DNA of 64,000 nt from Ramlibacter rhizophilus (GTDB lineage: Bacteria; Pseudomonadota; Gammaproteobacteria; Burkholderiales; Burkholderiaceae_C): assembly GCF_004681965.1 (NCBI RefSeq), contig NZ_SMLL01000002.1:62001-126000 (forward strand), written 5' to 3'. The translations under genes and the position numbers were made by a program. The notes under the pieces are model-generated. The model did not search any database. It had not been told where the DNA came from and saw only the letters and a program-made list of their open reading frames with translations. This document shows positions 28,224 to 37,019 of this stretch, piece after piece (position 1 is the first letter of the stretch; every line of letters begins with the position of its first letter).

Positions 28224-29273
28224 TCAGCCGCTCACGGGGTCGCCGCTGCGCAACTCCCGCGCCAATCGCCCGAAGCGCTGGCGGTACTGGGCCGGCGGCA
28301 GGCCGACCTTGCGCCGGAAGAGCCGGGTGAAAAAGCTGGTGTCGCTGTAGCCCACCTCCAGGGCCACCGCATCGACTGGCAACTCGCTGGCTTCGAGCAT
28401 CTGCTTGGCCTCCTCCAGGCGCACGTGCTGCACGTACTCCAGCGGGGCCATGCCGGTGGCCAGGCTGAAGCGGCGCTTGAAGGTGCGCTCGGGCAGGCGC
28501 GACAAGGCGACCATGCGGGCCACCGGGCTCGGGTCGCCATAGTGCTCGGCCGCCCAGGCCTGGCAGCGGGCGATGAGCGGGTCCGCGGCGTGGCAGCCGT
28601 GCGTGAGCGACGCGTAGGCCTGGGGGCTCGTGGTGTTGAGGTCCATGAGGTTGATGCGTGCCACCCGCATGGCCTCCTGCGGTCCCGCGAAGCGCGCGAT
28701 CAGCGCCAGGACCAGCAGGTGCCAGGACACGCCGCTGCCGGCCATGAGAATGCGCCGCTCCTCGCCGCCGACCACCAGGCCACGGTCGGCATGCCAGCGC
28801 ACCTGCGGATGGCTGCGCCGCAGGTGCTCGCAGTAGGCCCAGTGCGAGGTGGCGTCCAGCCCGTCGAGCAGGCCGGTGTGCGCCAGCACCAGTGCACCCG
28901 AGCAGGCCGAGGCGAGCAGGCCGCCGGCCGCATGGCACTGCCGCAGCCAGGCCACCACGGGCTCGAAGCGGGCGTCCAGCGGCGTGCCCGGCGCCACGTT
29001 GATGTCGGTCACCACGGCCACCTCTGGAGTGGGCACGTCCGCCAGGCACGCCTGCGGCGTGATGCGCACCCCGTTGCCGGTCGCGAGCGGCTGGCCGTCG
29101 AGGCTCACCACCACGGGACGGAAGGGCGAGGGCTGTACCGGCTCCCCATGCAGCAGCGACCAGTCGCGGCGCACGCTCGCCAGTGCGTCATAGAAGCCGT
29201 AGAGCGTGGCCGCCGAGGACTCCTCGACCGCCAGCAGTGCGACGGTGATCGCTTGGGCCGGGGCATCGGACAT
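28224..29273 (-). CDS. GlxA-family transcriptional regulator (DJ-1/PfpI domain + AraC HTH)
   Basis: Regulator of 349 residues. The N-terminal DJ-1/PfpI-like domain (about 8-195) contains the nucleophile-elbow region SACSGALVLAHTGLLDG; the domain is generally a ligand sensor in this family. The C-terminal AraC-type double HTH (about 225-335) ends in LEVGYSDTSFFTRLFRRKVGLPPAQYRQRF. It is divergent from the TPR-protein gene at 29382 across 108 bp and probably controls it. Confidence 0.9.
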   Translation of the reverse strand: MSDAPAQAITVALLAVEESSAATLYGFYDALASVRRDWSLLHGEPVQPSPFRPVVVSLDGQPLATGNGVRITPQACLADVPTPEVAVVTDINVAPGTPLDARFEPVVAWLRQCHAAGGLLASACSGALVLAHTGLLDGLDATSHWAYCEHLRRSHPQVRWHADRGLVVGGEERRILMAGSGVSWHLLVLALIARFAGPQEAMRVARINLMDLNTTSPQAYASLTHGCHAADPLIARCQAWAAEHYGDPSPVARMVALSRLPERTFKRRFSLATGMAPLEYVQHVRLEEAKQMLEASELPVDAVALEVGYSDTSFFTRLFRRKVGLPPAQYRQRFGRLARELRSGDPVSG

Positions 29274-29381
29274 GGCAGGAACGACCGGTTCGTTGCACGA
29301 ATGCCGCTAGTGTAGGCAGCGCCTGCCGCCCAGACTACAGGCCGGATCTCTCCCCACCCTTCACCACCCGCAGGAGCCACC

Positions 29382-30686
29382 ATGAGACACGACGAACTGG
29401 GACTGGACCTTAGCGGCGCAAGCGAGCGCGCGGCCGCCGCCTACCAGGGCGGACTCGACCAGCTGAGATGCTTTGTCGGCGACCCCCTGGCCGCCGCCGA
29501 CCAGGCCCTGGCCGACAGCCCGGGCATGCCGATGGCACACGCGCTGCGCGCCTGGCTCCACCTGCTCGGCACGGAACCCGACGGCCCGGCGGTGGCGCTC
29601 GCGGCCTGCGAGGCGGCCGCCGCGCTCCCCGCCACCGAGCGCGAGACCCTGCACCTGCGCGCCGCCTCGGCGCTGGCACAGGACCGCTGGAGCGAGTCCG
29701 CGCGCCTGCTGGAGGACCTGAGCGTGCGCTGGCCGCGCGACCTGCTCGCACTGCAGGTCGGGCACCAGCTCGACTTCTTCACCGGCGACTCCCGCATGCT
29801 GCGCGACCGCATCGCGCGGGCCCTGCCGCACTGGGAACGCACGCTGCCCGGTTACCACGCCCTCCTCAGCATGCACGCCTTCGGGCTGGAGGAGACGGGC
29901 GACTACGCCGCGGCCGAGCGCGCCGGCCGAGAGGCCGTCGCGCTGGAGCCGCGCGACGGCTGGGGCTGGCATGCGGTCGCCCACGTCCACGAAATGCGGC
30001 ACGAGCCGGCCGCCGGCACGCAGTGGCTGGGCCCCACGCAGGACACCTGGCAGGAAGGCAGCTTCCTGGCCACGCACAACGCATGGCACCTGGCCCTCTT
30101 TCACCTGGCGCTGGACGACGCGGAAGAAGTGCTGCGCCTGTACGACCGGGCCATTGCGGGCGCGGGCTCCAGCCTGATGCTCGACCTCGTCGATGCGAGC
30201 GCCATGCTCTGGCGCCTCCTGCTGCGCGGCGTGGACACGGGCGACCGGTGGCAGGCGCTGGCACAGCGCTGGCAGGACGCGGGCGTGCCCGGCCACTACG
30301 CCTTCAACGACCTGCACATGATGATGGCCTTCGTGGGCGCCGGCTGGCAGGACGCTCAGCAGCGCGTGCTGGCGGCGCAGGACGAGGCGCTCGCGCGCGC
30401 CGGGGACAACGCACGGTTCACGCGCGAGGTCGGCGCGGCGGCCACGCAGGCGGTGTACGACTTCGGCCAGGGCCACGATGCGCGATGCGCGCGCTTGCTG
30501 CGCGACATCCGCAGCCGCGCCCATCGCTTCGGCGGCAGCCATGCGCAGCGCGACGTGATCGACCTCACCCTCATCGAGGCCGCGCGCCGCGCGGGGGATG
30601 CCGCGCTCACCCGCGCCCTGGAGGACGAACGGGCCGCCATGCGCCCGCACCGGCCCCAGCGCCGGGTGCTCGCCGCGGCCGCCTGA
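29382..30686 (+). CDS. TTC38-like tetratricopeptide repeat protein
   Basis: Cytoplasmic protein of 434 residues made of degenerate TPR helices, with no signal peptide. It resembles the TTC38 family: FFTGDSRMLRDRIARALP, YHALLSMHAFGLEETGDYAAAERAGREAVAL, WHAVAHVHEM, and THNAWHLALFHLALDDAEEVLRLYD. The function of bacterial members is unknown. The divergent GlxA-type gene is its likely regulator. It ends 16 nt from the convergent glycine-zipper gene. Confidence 0.8.
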   Translation: MRHDELGLDLSGASERAAAAYQGGLDQLRCFVGDPLAAADQALADSPGMPMAHALRAWLHLLGTEPDGPAVALAACEAAAALPATERETLHLRAASALAQDRWSESARLLEDLSVRWPRDLLALQVGHQLDFFTGDSRMLRDRIARALPHWERTLPGYHALLSMHAFGLEETGDYAAAERAGREAVALEPRDGWGWHAVAHVHEMRHEPAAGTQWLGPTQDTWQEGSFLATHNAWHLALFHLALDDAEEVLRLYDRAIAGAGSSLMLDLVDASAMLWRLLLRGVDTGDRWQALAQRWQDAGVPGHYAFNDLHMMMAFVGAGWQDAQQRVLAAQDEALARAGDNARFTREVGAAATQAVYDFGQGHDARCARLLRDIRSRAHRFGGSHAQRDVIDLTLIEAARRAGDAALTRALEDERAAMRPHRPQRRVLAAAA

Positions 30687-30702
30687 GGGGCCCCAATCGG
30701 GT

Positions 30703-31212
30703 TCAGTGCCGCCCGTGCTTGTCCCAGCCCAGCGCACGCCCCGGCGGCCGGCCGTGCTTCTTGCCCTTGCCCGGGTGCCCCCCGTGCACGATCACCGGCG
30801 AGGGCGCCGCCTGGACCGCGATCACGGCCGGCGCGCCGCCCGGCTTGCGCTGGCTCGTGACGGAACGCCCCAATTCGGCGCCCAGGGCGCCCCCGGCACC
30901 GGCGCCGACGACGGCACCCGTGCTGCCCCCTACCTGCTGGCCCACCGCGGCGCCGGCGGCGCCTCCGGCGGCAGCGCCGATGACGGCACCCGTTTGGCCG
31001 CGCCCCGAGGTGGTGGCGCCCGCGCCGACCGCCGCGCCGAGGGCGCCGCCGATGACGGCGCCGTTGGATCCGCCGACACCCTGGCCGATGATGGCCCCCG
31101 CAGCGCCGCCCGCCCCACCGCCCACGGCGGTGGCGAGTTCGGCCGAGACCCATGGCGCATGCGCCAGCGCGGCGCCTGCCAGGGCGAGGAGGAAGGTGGT
31201 GCGTGTTGCCAT
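30703..31212 (-). CDS. exported glycine-zipper protein
   Basis: Protein of 169 residues with a signal peptide (about 1-24, ending WVSA). The next 90 residues are Gly/Ala repeats of glycine-zipper type, with GGxxGAxxG spacing repeated about every 15 residues. The tail is basic and His/Lys/Gly-rich (HPGKGKKHGRPPGRAL). Glycine zippers pack in membranes, so an outer-membrane association is likely. The start ATG at 31212 was chosen because it begins a clean signal peptide. Confidence 0.75.
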   Translation of the reverse strand: MATRTTFLLALAGAALAHAPWVSAELATAVGGGAGGAAGAIIGQGVGGSNGAVIGGALGAAVGAGATTSGRGQTGAVIGAAAGGAAGAAVGQQVGGSTGAVVGAGAGGALGAELGRSVTSQRKPGGAPAVIAVQAAPSPVIVHGGHPGKGKKHGRPPGRALGWDKHGRH

Positions 31213-31540
31213 GAGCGTTCGATGAAGTGAGTGCCGGGCCATTCTAGGAATGAACGGATGAGCCTGCGTCTGCGACGCACGTCGGGACGTATCGAGGTGT
31301 ATCCGCACTCCATGGCGCTGGTTCGCTGCGGCGTGTCGGCGCATGCGGATGGCCCTGCCTCGGGGAAACCACCAACACACGCACGTGGCGTCGCGAGGAA
31401 CAACGCGTTCGCGGACCGAACCAAGTTATCGTGGAGGCGCGACAGGGGCAGCGGATGCGCTTGTTAGCATCGCGGTCAGCGAGGCAAGAGGGGACGCTGG
31501 AGACGTCGCAACGAACCGCTACCGCAACCGAGGAGAAGTC
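31213..31540. other. intergenic region between divergent genes
   Basis: This 328-bp region separates the glycine-zipper gene (leftward) from the winged-helix regulator (rightward). An open frame running into the regulator is present but has no ribosome site, and its composition differs from coding sequence nearby. A possible -35/-10 pair lies near 31460-31485 (TTGTTAGCATCG) before the regulator. I see nothing else that stands out. Confidence 0.4.
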
Positions 31541-31894
31541 TTGAAAAAATCACGCCCGGGCGCCGAGGTGTACATGCGCTTCCTGCAGCTTGCGGAAGCC
31601 ATTCGCGGGCTGCCTACGCTGCCGCCGCTGGACCCGCTGGAGGAACGCATCCTGCAACTGGTGGCGCGCGCGACGCAGCAGCAGGCCCGGCTTTCCGTTC
31701 GCGACATGATGGCCAAGGACGAACTGGGTGCCCCCGCGACCATCCACGGGCGCCTGAAGTCCATGCGCGAGAAGGGCTGGATCGTGCTGGCCGAGACCGA
31801 GGACGCGCGCCGCAAGCAGATCGAGCTGACCAAGGCCGCCCTGCAGCACATGGCCAAGCTCTCGCAATGCATGGAGCAGGCGACGCGCGGCTGA
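31541..31894 (+). CDS. MarR-like winged-helix regulator with a TTG start
   Basis: DNA-binding protein of 117 residues. It has a helical N-terminal part (YMRFLQLAEAIRGLPTLPPLDPLEERILQLV) and a winged helix with LSVRDMMAKDELGAPATIHGRLKSMREKGWIVLAETEDARRKQIELT, typical of MarR-like proteins. I placed the start at TTG 31541 because AGGAGAA lies 5 nt before it; in-frame sequence upstream has no ribosome site. Its target genes are not evident. Confidence 0.75.
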   Translation: MKKSRPGAEVYMRFLQLAEAIRGLPTLPPLDPLEERILQLVARATQQQARLSVRDMMAKDELGAPATIHGRLKSMREKGWIVLAETEDARRKQIELTKAALQHMAKLSQCMEQATRG

Positions 31895-31934
31895 TTGGCG
31901 ACGCGGCGCGCGGGCGCCGGCAGCGAGCGCGCTC

Positions 31935-33800
31935 CTACGAGCGCAGCGCCCGCCACCAGAGCGGCACCAGCGCGAGTCCGACCGCAAGCGCCACCCAGGC
32001 GGCTACCAGCCCCTCGCCCGGCGCGGGGAACAGCAGCTTGCCCAGCCCGTACAGGATCGTGAACAGCGACAGCGCGCAGCCTGCCGCCCGTCGCAGGGGC
32101 GCGACCAGTCCGCGCAGCGGCGCGCCCGGGTTCTCGCCGCAGCGCCGGGCGGTGCGGCCCCACCATCCGAGCGGCCGCACGCGACGGTAGAACGCATCCA
32201 GCGTGTGCGCCTGCGTCGGCGCCGTGACCAGGCTGGCGATGACGGCCACCCCGGTGCTCACCGCGGCCATGACGGCCAGGCGCTTCCATTCGTCCCCCGG
32301 CGCGGTGCCCCAGAACACCAGCAGCAGCGGCGCGGTGACCAGCGAGGCGACCATGGCGGCGACCTCGGCCTGCAGGTTCACGCGCTCCCACAACCAGCGC
32401 AGCACGAGCACGCCGCCCATGCCGGCACCGAACAGCAGCGAGATGAACCAGGCGGTCTGGATCGACCCGAGCCGCGCCATGACCGCCATCGCCAGCACCA
32501 GGATCAGGACGTTGGACAGGCGCGCCACGCGCACCAGCTCGCGGCCGCTCGCCGCGCGCCGCAGGATGCGGCGGCACACCAGCCCGTCGTAGAGATCGTT
32601 GCTCCAGTAGGAAGCGCCCCAGTTTAGGTGGGTGTCCACCGTGGAGGCCAGGGCCGCCAGCAGGCCCACCAGCATCAGCCCGCGCACGCCGGGGGGCAGG
32701 AGGTCGGCGATCCCCTGCACGAACAGCAGCTCGCGCGCGGCGGCGAAGCCTTCCGCCTGGGCCTGGGCCGCATCGAAGGGATACAGCACCAGCAGGCCCA
32801 GCGCGATCGCGAGCCACAGCAGGCTGCGCAGCAGGATCTGCAGCCAGGCGAACACCACGCCGGCCACCCGGGCGTCCCGCTCACTGCGGCAGGCCATGGC
32901 CCGTTGGGCCAGGTAGCCGGTCCCGTCGGCGTTCATCTGGAACAGCCACTGCATGCCCACCAGCACGAAGAATGGCGTGAGCCATTCGCCCGGACCCGGC
33001 GCCGGGCCGAAGGACATCAGCTGCGCACCCCGCTCGCCATACAGCTCGGCGATGCGCGCACCCAGTCCGTTCAGCCCACCCACGGCGTCGATCACGTAGA
33101 ACGCGTACAGGGCGGTCCCGAGCAGCGCAATGGCGAGCTGCAGCACGTCGGTGCGCACCACCGCACGCAATCCGCCGGTGATGGAATAGGTCGCGGTGAA
33201 GGCCAGGATCAGCGCGATGGAGATCAGGTTGTTGGCGCTGGCCACCCGCGCCTCCAGGCCGGTCACGCTCTCGCCCAGGCGCACGCCGGCTGCTTCCAGC
33301 GTGCTGGCGATCGGCTCGTAGATGCCGCTGGGCAGCCACTGATGCCAGGGCAGGAAGACCTCGGCGATGCGGATCGCAGCCACCAGCACCATGGCCAGCA
33401 CCACGCAGTTGATCACCGTGCCGTAGTACACCGCCTTGAGCACGCGCAGCGGCAGCACGCCGCGGCCGCTGTAGCGGACCTCGGTGAGCTCGGCATCGGT
33501 CAGCACGCCGGCACGGCGCCACCAGGCGGCAAAGAGGAAGGCGAACAGCAGGAAGGCCAGGCCGTAGATCCACAGGCGCCATAGTGCGAAGACGCCCGCC
33601 GTCGCAACCAGCCCGGTCACCAGCAGCGGCGTGTCGGCGGCGAACTGCGTCGCCGCCATGGAGGTTCCGGCCTGCCACCCCGGCAGGCTGCGGCCGGCGA
33701 GGAAGTACTCGTGCAATCCCTGCGAAGCCTGGCGCCGCGCGCGCAGTCCCGAGGCCAGGCCCCAGAGCACGAAGGCGAGCAGGATCGCCAGGTCGATCAT
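31935..33800 (-). CDS. sodium:solute symporter family transporter
   Basis: Inner-membrane transporter of 621 residues with about 14 hydrophobic helices. The first helices carry EYFLAGRSLPGWQAGTSMAATQFAADTPLLVTG, the typical SSS-family start, and ATYSITGGLRAVVRTDVLQ follows further on. Substrates in this family are sugars, amino acids, organic acids or urea; this one is not identifiable. Its start overlaps the stop of the usher-like gene by 4 nt, so the two are expressed together. Confidence 0.88.
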   Translation of the reverse strand: MIDLAILLAFVLWGLASGLRARRQASQGLHEYFLAGRSLPGWQAGTSMAATQFAADTPLLVTGLVATAGVFALWRLWIYGLAFLLFAFLFAAWWRRAGVLTDAELTEVRYSGRGVLPLRVLKAVYYGTVINCVVLAMVLVAAIRIAEVFLPWHQWLPSGIYEPIASTLEAAGVRLGESVTGLEARVASANNLISIALILAFTATYSITGGLRAVVRTDVLQLAIALLGTALYAFYVIDAVGGLNGLGARIAELYGERGAQLMSFGPAPGPGEWLTPFFVLVGMQWLFQMNADGTGYLAQRAMACRSERDARVAGVVFAWLQILLRSLLWLAIALGLLVLYPFDAAQAQAEGFAAARELLFVQGIADLLPPGVRGLMLVGLLAALASTVDTHLNWGASYWSNDLYDGLVCRRILRRAASGRELVRVARLSNVLILVLAMAVMARLGSIQTAWFISLLFGAGMGGVLVLRWLWERVNLQAEVAAMVASLVTAPLLLVFWGTAPGDEWKRLAVMAAVSTGVAVIASLVTAPTQAHTLDAFYRRVRPLGWWGRTARRCGENPGAPLRGLVAPLRRAAGCALSLFTILYGLGKLLFPAPGEGLVAAWVALAVGLALVPLWWRALRS

Positions 33801-35029
33801 CGACCGCGCGGCACCGGGCCCCAGAGCGGGAGCGTATAGACGATGCGGGCCTGCCGCCCCGCCTGGTCACCCAGGCGGTCCGTGAGGTTGATGGCAAGGC
33901 TGCGTCCCCCGGCCAGCCGCAGTTGCGTCGTGAGGCCGAAGACCTGCGCGGCCGGCGCGTTCCAGGCCGACTCGCGGGCATAGCTGAGTCCAGCGTGCCA
34001 GTGTCGCGCGAGCTGCGCGTTGACCGCCGCCTCCAGGCGCGCACGCGGGTCGGCCTCGCCTTCGTGAAAGGCCACGGGCGTGTAGTCCTGCTCGAAGGCA
34101 TCCCAGGACAGGCGCCAGGTGGCATCCAGCGCCTGCCGCACCGTGCCCAGGCCCCAGCGCAGGCCCGATTCACCCAGGGCGGCCGAGTGCGCCACCACCG
34201 CATGGACCAACGCCGCAGACCCGAAGCCGTGCACCAGCTCCAGGCCGGTGGCCTGGCGCAGGCGGGTCCACTCGCTGCGCCACTCCCCGGTGAAACCGTG
34301 GCCGAATCCGCGCCGGAAGGCCGCGGCCGCATACCCCTCGCCATAGCGGTCCTGGTCGGTGCCCCAGCCGGTGCGCAGGCGGCCGAGCTCGATTTCATAG
34401 TCGTAGTGACCGGCCCCAAGCGGCCGAGGCCCGGAAGTCGCCGGCAGCCGGGGGGCGGGCGCGGGCGGGTGCAGCCGGGGGGTTCCGAGCAGCCCGCCCT
34501 GCGCGGATGGTCCAGCGAAGCCGAGGCCAGCCCGCGGGAGCGCCCCGGCATTGCCCACGCGGGCCAGGGGCGTGGCGTCGAAGCCCGGGGGCAGCGCCAG
34601 CGGGCGCCCCAGGCGCAGGCCGCCCAGGCGCACCGGCCGGCTCCACGCGCCGCCGCTGGCCAGCGTGTCGCCGACCACCACCGTGCGAAGCGGCCCCATG
34701 CCTTCAAGCTGCAGGCCGGAGTCGAGCCGCAGGGTGCGCGGCGTGAGCTCGGCCCCCGGCACCACCAGCATGCTGCTGCGCAGCTCCCACTGCCGCCCGG
34801 AGACGATGCCTTCCAGCCGCCCCGGCCCCGCACTCCCGGGTGCCTCCAGCAGTCGGTAGCGGATCTCGAGGTTGGGCGCCGGGCGCACGGCCACGGCCGA
34901 GGGCAGCGGGGGCGGTTTGGCCAGGCCCGGTGCCTGCGCCAGCACCACGGGCGCCGCGAGCGCTGCGGCGGCCAGGGCCGCGGGACGGAGCAGGAGTCGG
35001 GGCGAACGAAGCAGGAGTGACTTCGGCAT
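33797..35029 (-). CDS. miniature fimbrial-usher-like outer-membrane protein
   Basis: Exported protein of 410 residues with a signal peptide (about 1-32). It matches parts of FimD/PapC ushers: VVVGDTLASGGAWSRPVRLGGLRLGRPLALPPGFDATPL is close to the usher barrel entry, and YDYEIELGRLRTGWGTDQDRYGEGYAAAAFRRG to the post-plug barrel. The plug domain is replaced by a Pro/Ala/Gly-rich stretch, and the N- and C-terminal chaperone-binding domains are missing; usual ushers are about 800 residues. There is no pilin or chaperone gene nearby. It may be an independent porin-like barrel. It is coupled to a symporter gene. Confidence 0.65.
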   Translation of the reverse strand: MPKSLLLRSPRLLLRPAALAAAALAAPVVLAQAPGLAKPPPLPSAVAVRPAPNLEIRYRLLEAPGSAGPGRLEGIVSGRQWELRSSMLVVPGAELTPRTLRLDSGLQLEGMGPLRTVVVGDTLASGGAWSRPVRLGGLRLGRPLALPPGFDATPLARVGNAGALPRAGLGFAGPSAQGGLLGTPRLHPPAPAPRLPATSGPRPLGAGHYDYEIELGRLRTGWGTDQDRYGEGYAAAAFRRGFGHGFTGEWRSEWTRLRQATGLELVHGFGSAALVHAVVAHSAALGESGLRWGLGTVRQALDATWRLSWDAFEQDYTPVAFHEGEADPRARLEAAVNAQLARHWHAGLSYARESAWNAPAAQVFGLTTQLRLAGGRSLAINLTDRLGDQAGRQARIVYTLPLWGPVPRGR

Positions 35030-35118
35030 GGGCGCGTTGTAGCTCATCGTAGGCGCCCCACCCCACATGTGCACGGGGGATGTCCCGGATCAGCTGCAAA
35101 GCGTGAATATGGCCGAGC

Positions 35119-35651
35119 TCAGGGCGACGCCGATGCCACGGCTGCAACACAAAGTTCCACCACGCGTTCGAAAGGCTTGCGGCCTCGATGACCCGGACGC
35201 CCGGCTCGCCTTCCGGCGATTCAAGGTCGCGCGCCTGGCTGTAGGCCAGCGCAGCCGGCATGAAATGATCCTGGCGCTGTGCCATGCGCGCCCGCGCGGA
35301 CCTCTCGTCCAGGCGCAGGTACAGCACGCGCAGGCCCGGCAGCCGCTCGCGCAGCAGCTCACGGTAGCTGCGCTTGAGCGCCGAGCAGGCCACGAAGACG
35401 GGGCCGGGGCCTTCCGCCGAGGTCCGCGCGGCCGCCTCGGCCACGGCGGCGAGCCAGGGCCAGCGATCCTCGTCCCTCAGCGGCAGGCCGGCGGCCATGC
35501 GGTCCAGGTTGCGCCGGGGATGGAGGTCGTCCGCATCGATCCAGCGGGCGCCCAGGCGCTGCGCCAGCTCGCCCGCCAGCCTGGACTTGCCGCTGCCGGA
35601 CACGCCCATGACCAGCCAGGCCGTGCTGTCGGCGCGGGCGCTGCCGGCCAT
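35119..35651 (-). CDS. gntK: gluconokinase with a 3' frameshift
   Basis: Phosphorylates gluconate to 6-phosphogluconate. The Walker A motif VMGVSGSGKS is near residue 15, followed by IDADDLHPRRNLDRMAAGLPL, ALKRSYRELLRE and RQDHFMPAALAYSQ. After GVRVIEA, near 35180, the natural ending (KPFERVVELC... to a stop at 35119) lies in another frame; one missing base in GGC would restore it. As written, translation runs on about 150 codons into unrelated sequence. The core catalytic region is intact. The start overlaps the anti-sigma gene stop (TGATG). Confidence 0.82.
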
Positions 35652-36292
35652 CACCAGCGCAGAACCCGGCCGCCCACGGCCGCCCCCAGAGCGACCGGCA
35701 CGGCCATGCCCAGCACGTACCACACGGCCAGGAACGGCGCAGCCAGCTCGGGGCAGTGCATGGCGTAGATCGCAGCGCCGGCGCCCCCCGAAAATGCCCC
35801 CGCCGCCGCGCCCGCCAGGCGGGGCCGCGTGGGCGCCAGGCCGCGCAGCGCCCACAGCGAGGCGACGAACACCGGCATCGCCATCAGGGCGACATTCGGC
35901 ACGCATACCTGCCAGGTGCTGCCCCACAGGAGCGCAGGCCGCAGCGCCGACGGCGCCGCCAGCCAGGTGGCCAGGCCCAGGGCCCAGAGGGCCACGACCG
36001 GCAGCCCCATGCCCCACAGCCAGCGGCCGGCCGGCACGCCCGGGCGACCCAGGCGCTCCAGGGCCACGAAAGCGCAGGCCGCCACGGCGGCAGGCAGCAG
36101 GATCTTGGCCCAGTCCATGATCCCCACTGCGCCCGCGAGCAGCTGCGGCCGCAGGCCATAGCCCAGCGCCATCCACGCCATCGACATCACCAGCGCCGGC
36201 AGCGTGAGCCGCGCGAGACGCCGCAGCGCCGCCTGCCGGGGCACCGGCCGCGCCTGCTGCGCGAGCAGGGTGATGAGGTCGTCGGTTCTCAT
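35651..36292 (-). CDS. nrsF: NrsF-type (DUF1109) anti-sigma factor
   Basis: Inner-membrane protein of 213 residues with six hydrophobic helices after a short cytoplasmic N terminus ([18 protein letters not shown]). This is the known layout of NrsF/DUF1109 proteins that hold SigF-type ECF sigma factors at the membrane. Cys residues in the membrane part (AACAF, VCVPN, MHCPEL) are candidates for the metal- or oxidant-sensing sites described for this family. It overlaps the sigma gene stop by 4 nt. Confidence 0.88.
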   Translation of the reverse strand: MRTDDLITLLAQQARPVPRQAALRRLARLTLPALVMSMAWMALGYGLRPQLLAGAVGIMDWAKILLPAAVAACAFVALERLGRPGVPAGRWLWGMGLPVVALWALGLATWLAAPSALRPALLWGSTWQVCVPNVALMAMPVFVASLWALRGLAPTRPRLAGAAAGAFSGGAGAAIYAMHCPELAAPFLAVWYVLGMAVPVALGAAVGGRVLRW

Positions 36293-36849
36293 GTGGCGAT
36301 CTCCCGTGCGGCGAGCCGGCTCGCCAGCGCCTTGATGCCCCGGTGGATGCCGACCTTCACCGCGGCCTCCGACATGCCGGTCAGCCGCGCGGCCTCGGCG
36401 ACGGATCGGCCTTCGAGCTTGACGTGCACGATGGGCAGGCGATGCCGCTCGGGCAGGCTGGCGAGCAGGCCGTCCAGGTCGCGCCTCGTTTCGCGGGCCT
36501 GGGTGTCGGAGGCGGCGAACACCGGCAGCTCGTCATCCAACTCCTCGTGCAGCGCCTCGCGGGCGGACTTCGCGCGCAGCAGGTCGATCAGCTTGTGGCG
36601 GGCGATGGCATGCACCCAGGCCGTCAAGGGCTGGGCGGGCTGGTAGGTGTGTCGTTGAAGGTGCATCGCGAGCAGGCAGTCCTGAACCAGGTCTTCCACG
36701 TCATCGGGCCATCCGAACAGCTTGCGGCCGAGCCAGGCCCGCAGGTGGGCACCGATGCGGCGCAGGCACTCATGGTAGGCCGCCGCGTCGCCCTCCAGGC
36801 CGCGCACGAAGAGCGCGTGCAACTGCGCTTCGGTGTCGTTCGGGGTCAT
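36289..36849 (-). CDS. sigF: ECF sigma factor, SigF type
   Basis: Sigma-70 family factor of 186 residues. Region 2 includes [23 protein letters not shown] and [18 protein letters not shown]. Region 4 includes [44 protein letters not shown]. It is encoded directly upstream of the NrsF-type anti-sigma gene, as in Caulobacter sigF-nrsF. A GTAACC-N16-CGAA promoter lies just upstream, consistent with autoregulation, and a second near-identical one faces the bufferin operon. Confidence 0.9.
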   Translation of the reverse strand: MTPNDTEAQLHALFVRGLEGDAAAYHECLRRIGAHLRAWLGRKLFGWPDDVEDLVQDCLLAMHLQRHTYQPAQPLTAWVHAIARHKLIDLLRAKSAREALHEELDDELPVFAASDTQARETRRDLDGLLASLPERHRLPIVHVKLEGRSVAEAARLTGMSEAAVKVGIHRGIKALASRLAAREIAT

Positions 36850-36870
36850 CGTTTGGTTCCTGGCGGGAAG

Positions 36871-36896
36871 TTCGGGCCGGCGGCCCTGGCGGTTAC
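36871..36896 (-). promoter_or_regulatory. SigF-type promoter driving sigF-nrsF-gntK
   Basis: On the minus strand GTAACC (36896-36891) and CGAA (36874-36871) are separated by exactly 16 nt. This matches the -35/-10 pattern known for Caulobacter SigF targets. The -10 lies 22 nt before the sigma-factor ATG, leaving a short leader. Confidence 0.75.
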
Positions 36897-36929
36897 AGCC
36901 GCCCGAAGAACAAATTTCGCCACTGCCGC

Positions 36930-36955
36930 GTAACGCTTCGCGTCGGCGATCCGAA
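36930..36955 (+). promoter_or_regulatory. SigF-type promoter driving the bufferin operon
   Basis: GTAACG (36930-36935) and CGAA (36952-36955) are separated by exactly 16 nt on the plus strand, one base different from the divergent promoter 34 bp away. It lies 65 nt before the bufA ATG. Two facing copies place the sigma operon and the bufferin operon in one regulon. Confidence 0.73.
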
Positions 36956-37019
36956 ACCGGAGGGACCGCGCTGCCAGCCGGTCCCGACCTTCGCATCAAC
37001 CGTCCATGGAGAGATCCGC

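Noticed and set aside
31343-31540. N-terminal extension of the winged-helix regulator
   Set aside because: No ribosome site and unlike coding sequence; TTG 31541 has a good site and starts at the conserved part.
34704-36176. Long frame running through gntK into the usher-like gene
   Set aside because: Only the gluconokinase part has motifs; the rest is read-through after a one-base shift and is out of frame with the usher-like gene.
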